Shown piece after piece: positions 10,476 through 21,115 of a stretch of DNA of 64,000 nucleotides. A program made the translations under genes and the position numbers. Below the pieces are notes generated by a model. It saw nothing but the letters and a program-made list of their open reading frames with translations, was not told the origin of the DNA and ran no database searches. Origin of the DNA: Dastarcus helophoroides (lineage: Eukaryota > Arthropoda > Insecta > Coleoptera > Bothrideridae); contig CM053337.1 of NCBI GenBank assembly GCA_028583605.1, positions 24,910,162 to 24,974,161 of the forward strand, in the 5' to 3' direction. Numbering within the stretch: the stretch's first letter is position 1; every line of letters begins with the position of its first letter.

Positions 10476-13376
10476 CAGGCGCGTAACCAGGGGGGTGGGG
10501 CTAGGGGGCTGCAGCCCCTCCGCCATTTTTTGACTTCACACTAGATACAACTGAACTTGCCAGATGTGCGACTTTTTTAAAACCATTTCTAATGGATTAT
10601 TTTCTTTTCGTATCGAAATCCAAGGATGTTTTTTTTTTTCAAATTTGGTGCCATTTCTTATTATTAGAGACCGCATTTTAAGCACAATCACGCAAGGTAA
10701 AAAGGTGAGCAAAATGTTATATTAGGCAAAAACAAGAAGCTAAAGACGGCATCAAAAAGGTACAATTCTCTTAAAAAAAGGCATTAACAAGCCAAAAGTC
10801 ACAATTAACAAAAAAAACCATTTTAAAATCTGTCGAAATTTGAATAAATATATTGTAGGTTATACTTAGGATATTCAGAAGGCGTATAATATTTTCAAAT
10901 GAAGAAGTTTTTTCGAGTTCATTCTCGAATTTTCACCCTAAATCTTAAAATTGTTATCTCAAACTCATTCAAATTTTTTCCAAAATTTTGACCTTTATAT
11001 CTGAGATTTCGTTTCTAGAAAAATTTTAACTTTTCTTGAAATTTCTTTTTTATATTTGAAATTTCAATCTTACATTTTAAATTTTAATAAAATAATGTTG
11101 AATTTTGCAAGTTTTTCAAGCTTAAACTCCCCATTTTGAAAAAAAATTCAAATTTTGAGAAAAACTGGAAATTTATGCAAGCGATTTTTCGAGATTTAAC
11201 ACCAAATTTTGAGAAAAACTTGGATTTTGTGATAATAGTTTTACAGTTTTGAAATTTAAAAATTTTAATTTTAAATTCGGTATTTAAATCAAATTTTGAA
11301 TATTAAGTCCTTCATTAAATAATCAAAATCTCTTATAAGCCATTATTTTGAGAAGACATTTTTGAATAAGTTATCTGTATAAATTTCTTTTATAATTTTT
11401 CTAACAGGGCGATTGAACTTTAAAAAAATGTCTAAAATATCGTTTCTTTTATAAATTTCGAGTTTTATACAAAACTTGAGCATTTTTAAGTTGGAAAATT
11501 CGGGATTTTTTTATAACTTTAATCCATCAGTTTAATTCAAAATTTTTACCTTTTCCAAAAAGTTTTAACTTCATAATAAAAAATTTCGAAATATTTTGGT
11601 ATGAAGTTGATTTGTTTATATTTTGATTACGATTTCGAAAATTCGACTTTTTTTCCAAAATTCGACTTCCAAGTGAAAACTTCCAAAGAAATATTGAAAT
11701 TTTTATCTTAGTTATCAAATTTCAACTTTAATTAAGAAAGTTTTTACGTTTAATCACGACATTTCAACTTTAATTCATATTTTTAGAAGATTTATAAAAT
11801 TTTTACAACTTTTTACGGCGAGTTTAAAAATGTCAAGATTAAAGTTGAAATTAAAAAAAACATGAGCTTAATGACTTTAGTTTATTTTTCGAAATTACAT
11901 TAGCACTGGTTCAAAATTTAGACTTAAATATTTGACTTTCTTTCTAGACATGTAATTTTAAAAAAATCCCCTGGCCATTTTAAGAAAACACTAAAAGTTC
12001 TGAAAATATCAAAGTTTATTTTTTAAATTTTGTTTCAAGACAAAATGTTGAGTGTTATTAGTTTTTGTTAATGGATTTTATCCTTTGGAAAATAGAAACT
12101 TTTTTAGAAAATTTTGTTGCAATCCTTTTTTTTTCAAAAATTATATCTTCTTTTTTCTTCAGATTTAGAGAGTAATTCTTAATGTCAACTTATTTTTAAA
12201 ATTTCGAATTTAAAAAACTAAAAATTTTGAGTTCGAACTTTGTTAAGAATTAACTTTTTATTCGAAAATTCAAAATTTCTAAGAAAGTTAATATTTTTAG
12301 AAATGTTTATTAATGAATTCTGGTTATTTTTAAGTATAAAGACGGTCGTAATTAAACATTTTCTAAAACGAATTTGTCCAGTCTAAATGTAGACTTTTCT
12401 AGTCATTTTGAATTAAAATTTTATATTCAAAAAACTTAAGATTAAGGTCAGAATTTCGATGTCTAATATTTTCCGGGTTTCTAGAAAGAATCAAAGTTTA
12501 AAAAAATATTTTTGGGTTTGAAGTAAATACCAAGATTTTAAACTTTGAATTTTGAGAAAAAAAGTAAAGTATTAACATATATTTGCATTTAACAAAAAAT
12601 CTAATTCAAATTGAAAATTTCCAAAAAAGTTCGAAATTTTGAGATGAAAGGTAAAACTTAAAAAAAATGATAAATAACTTTATAGCAAAAACCTTTCTTC
12701 GAAATTCGGAAGAATCAAATGCATTTGGACATTGCCAATTCAGATAGCAAGAATACTTTCCAAAATTGCCCAAAATAACAAACGTAGGAATTAAAGTTGT
12801 TGCCAGTTAGAAAAAGAGTTTGACGCTTAGAGGAAACTTGAACTTAAAAAAAACATCTAATCTTCCAGAATTTAGAAAGAATATCCAAATTCTAAATGTT
12901 CGGGTGCAAACTTTAAATTTAAAATAAAAGTTAAAATTATGAATTTATTCGAAATTTGAAAAAAAAATTTTAAAAAATGTTTACCCAGCTGACTCCAAAC
13001 TGTGTCTTTAAATAGAGCACTTTCTAGAGGCATTTTTCATGCACAAATGCAGGTTATAGAAGACAGTTCAAAGATTAATTTTGGAAAAGGAATATCTTTC
13101 GAGTAATTTTATTATCTTACCCATACATCTGTTATTATTTAGAAATGTAACGTCGTTGTTACATTACTTTGTCAGAATGTTAGAAGAGTTAGATTCTAGA
13201 AATGTTTTTGGTGTATTTTTTTATATTTTAGTATACTTGTATACAATAATAATATTAATAGTAAAGTAGTATTGGACCATGGCTTCTTAGCTCTAACCTT
13301 AACGCAAACAAAGACTAGGTAGTATTAGCAGAAGAATCGCCTCCCCATCCGAAAAAAGATCCTGGTTGCGGGCCTG
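10476..13376. mobile_element. Complete hAT-type non-autonomous element, family B copy 2
   Basis: The left terminus CAGGCGCGTAACCAGG (10476-10491) and the reverse complement of the right terminus, CAGGCCCGCAACCAGG, match at 14 of 16 bases. Flanking octamers are ACTCATGA (10468-10475) and ACACATGA (13377-13384), 7 of 8 identical, as expected of an aged hAT target duplication. The 2.9 kb interior has no transposase; it is AT-rich low-complexity sequence from about 10860 to 12050 followed by the 1.3 kb block shared with 2145-3474. Boundaries are seen directly; superfamily is inferred from octamer length and CAGG ends. Confidence 0.75.
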
Positions 13377-13384
13377 ACACATGA

Positions 13385-14890
13385 TATGGATCTCTCAAGG
13401 GTTCATGAACCTTAGTTTAGGTAACCATTAGCAGTTGCATTGTTAATTCATAAATAATTTCACGTCTTATTGCCAGATATGTTCGCAATATATTCGCATA
13501 ATTTCTTGCGAATGCAATCCTTCTCCAAAACGCATTAGAAAAACGTACTTATTTAAGAACAGTAGAGGGTTAGTTGACTTGACCAGTAGAGGATAATACT
13601 TAGTCTGTTACTCATGCTACTCATTCCAAGTTAAATACAAAGAGGAAAGCACCCTCATTTAGTAAAGAATAAAGAACTAATTAGATTCATCCTACAATTA
13701 GTACGTATGAATTTTGTATTAATGCTGTAAAAAACACGATATTCGGTTTCTAGTGTTATTAAGAATATGTAAAATATTGAATATATTATCATTTTTATCA
13801 ATAATTTGCGTAGAACATTGAAGCCAAGGTAACACTATATAAAAATAATTAGTAAATATTATATAGCTGTTGAATACAATTACGTAAAGTTATTTTGTAT
13901 CTATTAGTTATTCCAACTATGCTTTTTATCGTTTTTACTTTGCAAATTCAAAAAAAAAGATTGTTGTAATTACGATAACCCAATTCAGGTATTTTGCCCT
14001 AAAAATATTCTAAAAGAAGTTTAAAAAGTCAACGGCTATGAACCTTTCCGTTTAAAAAACTGTCTTACTGAGGTCTTTCTGCTTAACCTTTTGGTAAATT
14101 TTTTTGAGACATTTCGCTGCCTAGGCCTGAATTAATTCCACGCGTTCTCTCCTTGCGAATGGTTGTTCATATAACAATTTTAATGGAGGTCAGTAATTAA
14201 CTCTAATCAACTAAAAGATAAATTATGAGCAAAAAAACAACATTGTGTCTACATGGATGAAGTCAAGTAATGTACTGATAGTTAATTGAGTTGTTTTTCT
14301 CTTCCATTATTATAATAGTTAAATGGTATGTTTAGAAAAAGCCCGATATTCTAATTGTACATCTGTCAAGGGTTTATACTGTTAAGGTGTGTTCATGCTA
14401 AAGTACGGTACGTCATCCAAATTAAATATTTTGAATGATGTTACTTGGATTAGGTCAAAAAAACTCTTTTGGATGGAATCTATTAAAGGAATACTACTTT
14501 TCATTTTAAAATAGCTTTTCTGGTTGCCTTAAAGAGACTTTTTTTCAGTTTATATATTGGCGAATACATGGGCACATCAGATTTGTGCCTCAAAATTTTA
14601 AAACTATAAAATTGTCATTAATAAAATTGACTATTTGATTAAAATTTTTCTGCACAAAATATCCATTTCTTTTTAAAGTTATTTTAATTTCTAATCTTTC
14701 AATATATCGAGTTTATTACTAAAATATGAAGTTTACATTATCTATTGTTACTTTTCAGAAACGTCAATTTTTTTCCAATATTTGGTTTTTACGTTAATTT
14801 TGAAAGTAAAATGTTTTTTTAAATATTTATTTTTTTAATTTCACAGATTAGAGAGTTCCCAACAAGTAAATGGTGTACATTTTGGAGAAA
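13385..14890. other. Non-coding intron sequence of cysteine-rich gene 1
   Basis: This is comparatively complex AT-rich DNA with no credible open frame on either strand and no recognised transposon end. It lies between exon A and exon B of the first cysteine-rich gene. Confidence 0.5.
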
Positions 14891-15125
14891 TAGACTGGTC
14901 CTTGGTTATCTTCAAAGATTGAAATACAAATCTTGTCTCCTGAGACCAAGAAAAATTAAAAAACACAAGAAAGGTTGATCTAATGCGTTTTGATAATCAA
15001 GCTATTATCTTCAGAGAGATACTCTCTAAAGATAATAGCTTGGCTGTCGAAACGCGTTAGAGCAACCTTTATTGCGTTTTTTAATCATTCTTGGTTTCAG
15101 GGGACAAGATTTGTATTTCAGTTTT
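14891..15125. repeat. Foldback element copy 2, near full length
   Basis: The outer arm begins TAGACTGGTCCTTGGTTATC, followed by ATTGAAATACAAATCTTGTC and the inner block with CAAGCTATTATCTTCAGAGA. The sequence then folds back to GATAATAGCTTGGCTGTCGA, CGCGTTAGAGCAACC and GGGGACAAGATTTGTATTTC. Arms are about 110 bp with a very short loop. The outer right segment is missing. Confidence 0.88.
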
Positions 15126-15243
15126 TAAATTGTGTACATTTTGAGCAATTGCTACGTTTTTGAGCAATTAAATTTAACAATAATATTTTACTGTCATGCA
15201 ACTTTCAATGTCTTACACAAAATTAAATTTGATAAGAGATGAG

Positions 15244-17454
15244 TAGAGACCGGATTATATGCATTCGCATATTTGCATATTGCAAATGCATATTCAACTC
15301 ATTTTTACCGGTTATTGCTATTTTTGCCTAAGATCAAATGATGCATATTTTCGCTATATTTAGAATATTTTTCGGTAAATACTTAAAAATTGCAGTTTTA
15401 CAGGCTATGGTAGATTGTTTATATGAAAAAGCATTTAACAATGCTAGTATGTGATCAACAATCATTTTTTTATCCAACTTTCTAAACATTCCAACTTGTT
15501 TCTCAAAATCTTGACATCTATCTTAATATTTGACATTTTATGATGTCCTGTCTTAAGCATTGAAGAAAAAATAATTATTCAAACGGAAGATTTCGACTTT
15601 TTCTCAAAATTTGCCAATTTTTTTTCAAAATTTTGAGAAATTTTAATTTTATTCTTTGAAATTCATCCTTTTTTCAACTTTTGCATTTTTTCAAAATTCT
15701 TTTTTTTTTCACAAACGTCGTCTCTCAAAATATATTCGTCTTTTTCTCTAAATTTTTGATTTTTTTTGTTTCAAAATTCATCTTCTTTTTGATTTTGCTT
15801 TTATTCACAAAATTTGACGTTTTTCTTAAAATTTGACTTTTCTTCAAAATTTATCTTCTTAATTTCATGTTTTTTGTCGAAATTTTGTTATCTTTTTAAC
15901 ACTATATTATTTTAGAATTTTTTAAGATATTTAAGATATTTTAACTGTTTGCTTAAAATTTAACTTTTTCTTAAAATCTTCATCTTTCTCAAAATTCGAT
16001 ATTTAATATTTCTGTAAACGATGATCTCTTTTCTTCAAAATTGGTCTCAAAAAATTGGTTTCAAAATTTCGATTTTTTTTTCAAAATTTCTATACTTTTT
16101 GTTTTTTAAAATCTAATTTTTTTTCTTGAAATTCGTTTTTTTTTCGAAATTTCGACATCTTTTCCAAAATTGTCTTTTCAAAATTTAGACTTCTACGCCA
16201 ACATATCCTTTAAATCCAAAAAAAGTCAACTTTTGTTTAAAGCGCTTTTTTTTCTTAATTTAAATATTTTTTTGTTCATAACTGGTTTTTCTCATAGACA
16301 AATATTCTCAAAATTTGAATATTTTTTCTAAAATGTGGGAAATTTCATTGTTTTCTCCAAGTTTGGTCTTTTTGTTCGAAATGCGACTTTTTCGGAATTT
16401 TTTATTTGTTTTTTTTTTCTCTCAGATTTCGGTTTTATTTCAAAATTCGACCTTTTTTAAATTGACTTTCTTTGGAAAATTTCGACCGTCAACTGTTAAA
16501 ATTTTAATCATTTTTCTCGAAAGGTCAACTCTTTTTCGAAATTCCGTTATTTAAGGTGTTTTTTTTCCTAGAAATTTTGATCTTTTAGAATGTTTAACTA
16601 ATTTTCTAGAAATGACTAATTTTGACTAAATTTCTAAAAATTTGGACTTTTTCCTCAAAATCAATCTTTTCATCGAAATTTTAATCTCTTAAAATAAGTG
16701 TTTGTCCTGAACTTCGGCTTTATTCTCAAATTTCTACTTTTTTGAATTTTTATTCAAACATCTTTTTTTTTTAAACCCATTATTTATTTCTTAAAATAAT
16801 AATTTTTGAGAAAAAATTCGAAATTTTCATAAAAGGTACGAAGTTCTAAATCCAAAATAAAATACAAATTTTAACAGGACGTTTTGAAATTTAAACACTA
16901 TATCTTGAGAGAAAAAACCAAATTTCGAGAAAAACTTCTAAATTTGGGTTAGCACAAGCACATACTAGAAGTTTGTCAAAATTGGAAGCAAATGTGTTCA
17001 AACTCTTAGCAAATTTGTAACAATTAGAAGCAAACCTACTTCAATTAGAAATAAATTTGTTTACACTAGAAACAAACTTATTCAAATAATTAGCTGAAAA
17101 ATTGAAATACAAATCTTGTCCTCTGAAATCAAGAAAGATTAAAAAACACAGCAATGTTGTGTATTTTTAATCCTTTTTGGTTTCAGGGGACAAAATTTTT
17201 ATTTCAGTTTTTGAAGATAACCAAGGACCAGTCCCTTTCGCCAAAATTAATAGCTGTTTAAACTTATTCAAAAAAGAAACAAATTTGTTCAAAAGAAAAG
17301 CAAAATTATTCAAATCAAAATAAATTTGTTCAAATTAACAGTATTATTAGTTAAAGTTGCATATATTCAGACTTTTCGTGCATAATTTAAGCATTCTGCT
17401 TGCATATTTGCATGCATATTTCAAGCTTTTTATGCTGCATATATGCGGTCTCTA
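15244..17454. mobile_element. Probable hAT-type element with TAGAGACCG termini and low-complexity interior
   Basis: The left end TAGAGACCGGATTATATGC and the reverse complement of the right end, TAGAGACCGCATATATGC, are clearly related, and both ends carry several GCATAT/ATTTGCAT words. Flanking octamers GAGATGAG and GTGACGAC agree at 5 of 8 positions, so the target duplication is uncertain. About 15480-16800 is T-oriented low-complexity sequence. A foldback element is nested at about 17097-17243. No transposase is seen. Confidence 0.55.
17097..17243. repeat. Foldback element copy 3
   Basis: The arms ATTGAAATACAAATCTTGTC and GGGGACAAAATTTTTATTTC surround a collapsed centre CACAGCAATGTTGTG. The outer right segment AAGATAACCAAGGACCAGTC is present. 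It is nested in the 15244-17454 element. Confidence 0.85.
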
Positions 17455-18018
17455 GTGACGACTATGCCTAGATTCGTATGTCTTTTCAGGAGAGGTTACA
17501 TGACATATTGTCTCAATTGAAAAGGAAAATGTTGAAAGAGATTTTTTTCCCCCTTCAGGGCGAACATTCTCATTTTATTTGAAAAAGAAAGGTCAAACGT
17601 TGACGTGCCTCGGAAATATTTTTTTTTTAAATTATTCAACCCTCCGGTAGCAAATTTATTCCAATTAAAGTCCCAAAAAAATTTTTTTTTAAATTTTTTC
17701 GTATAAAATCCGAGGGTGATAAAGAGATAAAAAGTTCAAGAAGCGCATTTCCACTTGTTCCACATTTTAAAATATTTCGAATATGATGCTCCAAGAAAAA
17801 GTCCTAGGTCATATTAAAAGTTAATTTTCACTTAAAGTTCATTGACATCAAGGTCATTATAGCTTAGGATGTTGACTTACCTGAAGTTCCTCCCGCTTGG
17901 TTAAAATTCGCATATGTATCGTGGTTTAAATTAAGGAGTGAGAAGATGCATCCTGAATGCCCCTTACCACTTTACTAATTATTTCGTGTGGTCAATTTAT
18001 ATTTCTTTTTTATTTTAG
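17455..18018. other. Intron sequence before exon B
   Basis: AT-rich non-coding sequence with no transposon ends recognised. It ends in a polypyrimidine stretch and the acceptor TTTTATTTTAG used by exon B. Confidence 0.5.
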
Positions 18019-18144
18019 AAGCTTTAGACTTCATTCCCCACACATGTTACCTAGGAACACAGCTTTGCCAGCCCATAATAGGTGATTGCATCGAGTACAC
18101 ACGAGTCAAGGACTGCTGTTGCAACAAATTTGCTCGCCAATTAT
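18019..18144 (+). CDS. Cysteine-rich CCC-module protein, gene 1, internal exon B
   Basis: This 126 bp exon is flanked by TTTTATTTTAG and GTAAGT and is phase 1 at both ends, matching exon A and exon C. It encodes the second six-cysteine module, spaced C-x6-C-x6-C-x8-CCC, including HTCYLGTQLCQPIIGDC and KDCCCNKFARQL. A longer open frame begins at an ATG in the preceding intron (17988), but the acceptor and frame show that this ATG is not a start. The protein is predicted to be extracellular and disulfide rich by analogy with the paralogue that has a signal peptide. Function unknown. Confidence 0.78.
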
Positions 18145-19164
18145 GTAAGTTGCTATTTTTGATGAATTGATTTAAATTCGTAAATTACGTTTTATTTTTA
18201 TTTACGTTATTCACCCTATATATTAATTCCTTAAACCTTTAACTTTTTTCTCGTCATTTTAACTTAACTTTCCGAATTTTGAGAACTTATTGAATTAAAA
18301 TTCGAAAATTTAAGAAAAAAAGGTTCAAGCTCATTATCTTTACTTTCCTATCAAAATTTTCTAATTTTCTCCATCTGTCTGTAAACTAGTGGTTTTGGCT
18401 GTACTTATATTACAGACCTTAACTTTAAACTATTGGGAGGCAGGTGGAGAGTTCAATTTTAGATTTGATTTTCGGTTGGTTTTTTCAAAAAGAATTTCTA
18501 ATTGTCCCTCAACCTTAAAAGAATTTTTTCACTATCCAAAGTTTCGACCATCATCTCGATGTCTTAAAATTTTAGGATTATTCTCAAAAAAAGGACTTGT
18601 AGAGAATACTTTATAGTTTTAAAAATCCTGATTGCATTTGCTGTGAGATCATTATTTCCGAGTTATTGATTACCGAAATCAAAATGACTTTTTTATTTAA
18701 AATATGTAACGAATATAATTAAGCGAAAGGTCATCGTATAGCTCCCTTCATTTCTTGGTCTAATGTATTTCTAACCAAACGTATCCTCAATTTGAAATAA
18801 CATAACAGATAACAGAGCCAGTAACCGTAATTTCCTTTGAACTATAAATTAATCAGGAAAAAAGGAATCTTTGAGGGATGAACAAAGAATCAAAAATAAA
18901 AAATAGATAACAAGAAATGTAAAGATATTCAATCAAATTAACTACTCAATCGTTTCTTAAATTATTTAGCTTTATCGATTATGTTTGCTTTACATTTGAA
19001 TCCGCTTTCCTTAATTACTAAAATATACGAATCCTTACGTGTTAGGGCAACTTTGATTAAAAATGTCAGCTAAACGTTTCCTTATAGGTCGCAGGTCATT
19101 TCACCCTTTAAGTTTCAAGTCCTACAATCTGTAAATCGATTAACTTAAACATTATTTATTTCAG
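18145..19164. other. Last intron of cysteine-rich gene 1
   Basis: A 1020 bp intron from GTAAGT to TTATTTATTTCAG. Its 3' portion (about 18930-19164) has a diverged copy at about 26860-27049, so it was duplicated together with the last exon. An open frame at 18389-18616 has no recognisable features. Confidence 0.6.
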
Positions 19165-19247
19165 GGAAAGAACGATCGCTTGGAAGCATACCAAAGGCTT
19201 CACTTCTAGGAATAATTTGGCTCACAGCAAGTCTTTTTTGTGTATAA
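19165..19247 (+). CDS. Cysteine-rich gene 1, last exon C with hydrophobic C-terminal tail
   Basis: The exon starts in phase 1 after TTTATTTCAG and ends at TAA (19245-19247). It completes the frame from exon B and adds about 27 residues: a polar segment WKERSLGSIPK followed by ASLLGIIWLTASLFCV and stop. A hydrophobic segment running to the very C terminus after small residues (Gly, Ser) resembles a GPI-anchor signal; a tail anchor is the alternative. The paralogue at 44673-44800 instead ends in a basic tail right after its last CCC, so the two products may differ in location. A diverged copy of this exon at 27050 keeps the same layout but has stops. Confidence 0.7.
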
Positions 19248-19430
19248 TTTTGTAAGTTTTAAGCTAAATGAATATTTTTTTTTTATTTTTTGGATTCTTA
19301 TAGACGTCTTAAATCACACAATTTTATTTTATTTTAGCTTACCGAGCCCAGTTTGTAGGATATTTAAAATTAGTATTTGAGTAAATGAAATTTACTTTTG
19401 AAAACTTTTTTTGACATACTACTAAAGAAA

Positions 19431-19436
19431 AATAAA
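19431..19436 (+). other. Candidate polyadenylation signal of cysteine-rich gene 1
   Basis: AATAAA lies about 185 bases after the stop codon of exon C and is the first canonical hexamer downstream. Confidence 0.4.
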
Positions 19437-19709
19437 AATTGTGTAATTTCAAAACAATATGTACTTATTTGTTAATTATCCTTATCGTTTTTGTTAAGCG
19501 CTGTTTATGTTAAATAAGATTTATTCTGGATTTTTTTACCATTACATAAGTAAATAACATTTCTGTTTTTATTTAAAAAATAATCCAAACTTATTATTAT
19601 TATAATTCGAAACTGCTGACAAAAATTAAATTTCGGTTCCATACATTTTGAAAATAAAAAAGTAATAACAATTCTTAGTTTATTTTTATTTTGTTAAATC
19701 ACTATAATA

Positions 19710-20239
19710 CAGGGTGTTTCATAATTGCATGCTGAACTGGCAGGGGGATATTCCTAGGGTAATTTTAAGATAAGATTAATAAATTAATCTACCACAGCGG
19801 CTTAGCAAGTAAATGATTTTTATTTTTTAATTCGGAAACCGTCCGTCATAGGACAAAAAGTCAGGAGCTCATTTTTGATAGAAACGCAACAAAGACTAGG
19901 AAAATAATTCTTATTTTGAAAAATAGCATTGGCGTCACATTTTTTTTTTCAAAAATGTGTATCGACCTGTTTGTGGGAACACCACTGGTGAAATCAGAAC
20001 AAATGTTTTTTTGTCAACATACTTGCTTTTATACCCAGATATCGTGTACTGAATATCAAAAAAATATCTAAACCAGTCTCAGAAATATTGAAGAAAAACC
20101 GATTTTTTTTTTCAATTTTTACCGCCCTGTATATCGAAAATGAAGCGTTTCTGGACCTATGTTAATATGAACATTTTGTCTTAAAATTGCCCAAGGAATA
20201 TCCCCCTGCCGGTTCAGCATGCAATTATGAAACACCCTG
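19710..20239. mobile_element. 530 bp MITE with mariner-type termini
   Basis: The element begins CAGGGTGTTTCATAATTGCA, and the right end is its reverse complement (TGCAATTATGAAACACCCTG). TA flanks both sides (19708-19709, 20240-20241). The inverted repeats extend about 50-70 bases inward and include GCAGGGGGATATTCCT. No coding sequence. TA target and CAGGGTG ends fit a non-autonomous Tc1/mariner derivative. Confidence 0.88.
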
Positions 20240-20349
20240 TATATAGAAAAAGAAGAAACAAATTTAAACACGATTAGATTTACAAATTTCCAAGTTTTTT
20301 CAAATTTAAACGTTTTCAACATAAATCCAAATCAGCACTTTTGACCAAA

Positions 20350-21115
20350 GTCTACTTTTTTGCCGTTTTTCTTTTTTTTTGAGGTTCCATACCTCAAAAG
20401 GAAAAAACGAAACACTTATAATCTCACTCTCGGGTTCGTTTGTCTGTCACAAAGAGATTTTCTTCGAAAACTATGTAATGTAGAAATTTGAAATTTTGCA
20501 CAGCGTTAGTTCCTCAAGCGAATACTGCCAGCTAACGATTACAAACAGAAAAAAAAATTATAGCAAAATGAGGGGTTAATTTGGTCCCCGAAAAATGAAA
20601 CTTCAATTAATATATCATGTGAGGTGTTTTTGAAAAAACTATCTCTAAGGATTCGAAAATATATTTTTTCTTAATTTTTGGTCAAATTGTCTTCAAGAAA
20701 CATCTCAAAATGTGTCAGGAATGACCGTTCTGCCCTGTTCTCGTAGATAAAATTTGGATTTTAATAGGTTTAGCAGCTATTGGGTCACAGATTATTGGAA
20801 AACTGCAGGTTTTTTCGAAATGGTAATATTTTTTTAATTTTATTTAACCTTTCTTCTGGTTAATAAGAGTTCACCATGAAGAATAATCGTAATAGTTGTT
20901 GAGAAAAAAAATATTTTATGGAAAAATAGGTGCTTGCATTCCAAGGCTTTTTGACCCATATAGTAATAATTTATTTCAATTAAAAAACTTGATTTAGCTG
21001 AAAGATAGAATGCAGATCAAATTTGTCTTTTAGATTATATTACATCATTTAGATGAATATTTTCGGAGTTAGCACCAGTAATTACGAATTGGAATTGAAC
21101 ATTTTAGCGCGATCC
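20350..21115. repeat. Interspersed repeat, copy 1 (homologous to 31060-31317 plus 31889-32180)
   Basis: Non-coding sequence from about 20510 to 21110 aligns with the split repeat around 31.1-32.2 kb, sharing words such as AAATGAGGGGTTAATTTGGT, ACATCTCAAAATGTGTCAGG and GAATATTTTCGGAGTTA. Here it is uninterrupted and serves as the empty site that defines the Penelope-like insertion in copy 2. Family not recognised. Confidence 0.65.

Noticed and set aside
17988..18170. 60-residue frame starting at an ATG before exon B
   Set aside because: The ATG lies in the intron and the end runs past the GTAAGT donor; only 18019-18144 is coding.
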